From the NCBI GenBank assembly GCA_020628645.1, contig JAHDES010000004.1:62001-126000 (forward strand): a stretch of DNA of 64,000 nucleotides, written 5' to 3'. This stretch comes from Saprospiraceae bacterium (lineage in GTDB: Bacteria > Bacteroidota > Bacteroidia > Chitinophagales > Saprospiraceae). Positions 62,329-64,000 of this stretch are shown piece by piece. Under the pieces are notes generated by a model. The model saw only the letters and a list, made by a program, of their open reading frames with translations. It searched no databases and was not told the origin of the DNA. The translations under genes and the position numbers were made by a program. Numbering within the stretch: position 1 is the first letter of the stretch; the number at the start of each line of letters is the position of its first letter.

Positions 62329-62459
62329 CTACTACCTTGAAAAGCCTTACCATAGCTGGGCTATGTCTACGTTTTTCGCCTTGTATAAAGTAAAAATAAC
62401 TATGCATAAAAACGCAATTTATTTTTTTACCATTCCTTAATCTTAACAATCGAAAAACC

Positions 62460-63815
62460 ATGCCTGCGCAACGCCCTCCCCTCTCCGTCATTATTATTTA
62501 TGCATTAGGTCAATTAGGTTGGTCTTTGGCTGCTTTTGGAGGATCTAATCTACTCATTTATTTTTATATGCCTCCAGAAGAAGCGGATGGCGTTGTATTT
62601 CCTCCTTATATCTTTCAAGGAACAGTCTTAGGAATTTTTACGATCATTGGTTTAATTACAGCTGGAGGTCGGGTGTTTGATGCATTTACAGATCCTATGA
62701 TCGCAAATTGGTCTGATCGACTTAAATCTTCTTTCGGGAAAAGAAAATTGCCCATGGCAATTGCGTTTATTCCTTTTGCATTATTTTCTTTTTTGATTTT
62801 TTATCCCCCTTCAACTACTGACATTCAACTCAATAGTATTTGGCTCATAGGAAGTGTTTTCATCTTCTTTTTGAGTATGACGATTTATGTAGTACCATAC
62901 ACGGCACTAATACCAGAATTAGGGCATCATCCAGATGATCGAATGAAAATTTCTACCATTATATCAGTGGCTTGGGCTATAGGATTTTTGATAGGAAATA
63001 GTTGTTATACTTTACAATCAGTTTTAGAAATAGATGGATATACTTCTACCGAAGCATTTCACGCTACTATTCTAATTTTTGCAGGGATTGCTGCACTTTT
63101 TATGCTAATTCCCATATTATTCTTAAATGAAAAGAAATACTGCCAACAAGGGGAAAGTGGTTATTCTATAATGAATGCTATCAAATCGGTATTTAACAAC
63201 CGAAATTTCTTGTACTTTTCCTTATCTGATTTTATGTATTGGTTAGCACTTACATTTATACAAATTGGGAATAGTTATTATATTACCATTTTAATGGGTT
63301 TAGATAAAAGTTATGCTACGCTTTTCATGAATATCGGTTTTTTATGTAGCTTTCTTTTTTATGTCCCGATTAATTATCTGGTAAAACGATTTGGCAAACG
63401 ACAATTAATGATTGTTGCCTTCCTTAGTTTTTGTATCACCTTTGGGATTACGTTTGCCATTAAATGGATTCCGATTCCCATTATGGTTATTTTTTATTCC
63501 TTAGCCATTCTATCTGCTCTACCGCTCGCCATATTTGGTATTATTCCTAATGCTATTATCGCTGATATTGCACATGAACAAGAAGAAAAAACAGGCGCCA
63601 ATCAATCAGGTATGTTTTATGCTGCTCGAAATTTTATGATGAAAATGGGTATTACATTCGCTAATTTAATCTTTCCTTCTTTGTTACTTTTAGGAAAAAG
63701 TGTAGATGAACCTTTGGGGGTACAGCTTTCTACACTTTGTGCCTTGGTCTTCTGTATTATGGGGTATGCCTTATTTACACAGTATAAAGAAGTTGAAGTT
63801 GTTGCTACAGATTAG
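62460..63815 (+). CDS. GPH-type sugar-cation symporter (MFS_2)
   Basis: 451 residues with about 12 membrane helices. The loop after helix 2 (GGRVFDAFTDPMIANWSD) carries the two Asp that bind the cation in MelB-like symporters, and RLKSSFGKRKLPM is the family's loop 2-3 motif. It imports a sugar or glycoside with Na+ or H+. Substrate unknown. The stop codon TAG is the first part of the direct repeat at 63813. It follows enoyl-CoA hydratase, but nothing links them by function. Confidence 0.86.
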   Translation: MPAQRPPLSVIIIYALGQLGWSLAAFGGSNLLIYFYMPPEEADGVVFPPYIFQGTVLGIFTIIGLITAGGRVFDAFTDPMIANWSDRLKSSFGKRKLPMAIAFIPFALFSFLIFYPPSTTDIQLNSIWLIGSVFIFFLSMTIYVVPYTALIPELGHHPDDRMKISTIISVAWAIGFLIGNSCYTLQSVLEIDGYTSTEAFHATILIFAGIAALFMLIPILFLNEKKYCQQGESGYSIMNAIKSVFNNRNFLYFSLSDFMYWLALTFIQIGNSYYITILMGLDKSYATLFMNIGFLCSFLFYVPINYLVKRFGKRQLMIVAFLSFCITFGITFAIKWIPIPIMVIFYSLAILSALPLAIFGIIPNAIIADIAHEQEEKTGANQSGMFYAARNFMMKMGITFANLIFPSLLLLGKSVDEPLGVQLSTLCALVFCIMGYALFTQYKEVEVVATD

Positions 63816-63860
63816 GAATGATTCAAGAATAAATTTACATTCTTCCACTTGTTCTTTTTC
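63813..63860 (+). repeat. Short direct repeat, copy 2
   Basis: Matches 62281-62328 nearly base for base. It begins exactly at the TAG that ends the transporter gene, so the repeat supplies that stop codon. Confidence 0.75.
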
Positions 63861-64000
63861 TTTCTAAATTGTCTCCTTTTTTAATCGGACAAGAATGTCC
63901 AATCTACGTTTAATCGACTGTTCCTTACGAATACTCGTTTCTTCAATTATTAATCGGTTTACTTTATAGTTTTGAAGTATAAATTACCATTGCAATATTC
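63861..64000. other. Right edge, no supported gene
   Basis: 140 bases with no complete gene. On the minus strand there is a short open stretch reading RLIIEETSIRKEQSIKRRLD and then LVRLKKETI before a stop. An upstream stop limits it to about 40 codons without an ATG. It could be the decayed end of a gene, or chance. Confidence 0.3.

Noticed and set aside
63861-64000. A minus-strand open stretch near the right edge taken as a gene end.
   Set aside because: It has a stop codon after about 40 codons upstream and no start codon, so it cannot be a continuation of a gene beyond the edge.

Overview
The window comes from an AT-rich member of the Bacteroidota. The signs are three secreted proteins with C-terminal type IX secretion (T9SS type A) sorting domains, many lipoproteins, promoter -7 boxes of the TAnnTTTG type instead of sigma70 boxes, DUF1573, WbqC and LptE family proteins, and a Cys-type CcmE. 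A Saprospiria-like bacterium is my best guess (inference). No rRNA, tRNA or CRISPR array was seen.

Layout. 1-4253: branched-chain amino acid genes (end of ilvB, ilvN, ilvC, ilvA) with an unrelated exported protein set between ilvN and ilvC. 4969-10717: large secreted enzymes, an M43 metallopeptidase with tandem Cys-rich repeats and a GH9 cellulase-like protein, with a small DoxX-like protein between. 10870-17659: an iron-sulfur photolyase, a DUF429 protein, shikimate kinase, DUF1573 lipoprotein, YajC and a membrane sensor with a LuxR-like HTH, followed by a phased TGTAGAT repeat array. 18163-25202: MiaE-like hydroxylase, glycosyltransferase, WbqC, YheT hydrolase, a PD-(D/E)XK cassette, a metallo-beta-lactamase fold enzyme and two thioredoxin-fold lipoproteins. 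25322-33876: secG, a TPR-like protein, lptE, an SGNH lipoprotein, a sigma54 activator, miaB, ccmE, ftsE and an outer-membrane barrel. 34268-38238: a PQQ-type sugar dehydrogenase, a pseudouridine synthase whose end was rewritten by a small mobile element, and a 48-residue double-glycine-leader peptide. 49953-63815: ychF, acpH, a 2061-residue alpha-2-macroglobulin, a deoxynucleoside kinase, gatC, a LolD-like ATPase, enoyl-CoA hydratase and a GPH-type transporter.

The most unusual locus is 39973-49909. A small HTH protein is followed by a tightly spaced five-gene run: a Kelch-repeat lipoprotein with a surface-export signature, an exported protein, an exported WD40 propeller, a CHAT (caspase-like) protease with its His/Cys dyad, and a membrane-anchored STAND NTPase. 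In known systems the STAND NTPase, the membrane helix and the WD40 propeller usually form one chain. Here the propeller half is a separate protein with its own signal peptide. I read the locus as a candidate envelope-sensing, protease-executed conflict or cell-death system. The function is inferred.

The intergenic DNA is rich in small non-coding repeats. One family (about 134 bp, four copies) has 17-bp terminal inverted repeats and 9-bp target duplications, which makes it a MITE. A second family (about 102 bp, two copies), a third (about 122 bp, one full copy and two partial) and a fourth (127-149 bp, two copies) also have inverted ends. Two intergenic regions (33954-34162 and 51847-52007) are runs of consecutive hairpins.
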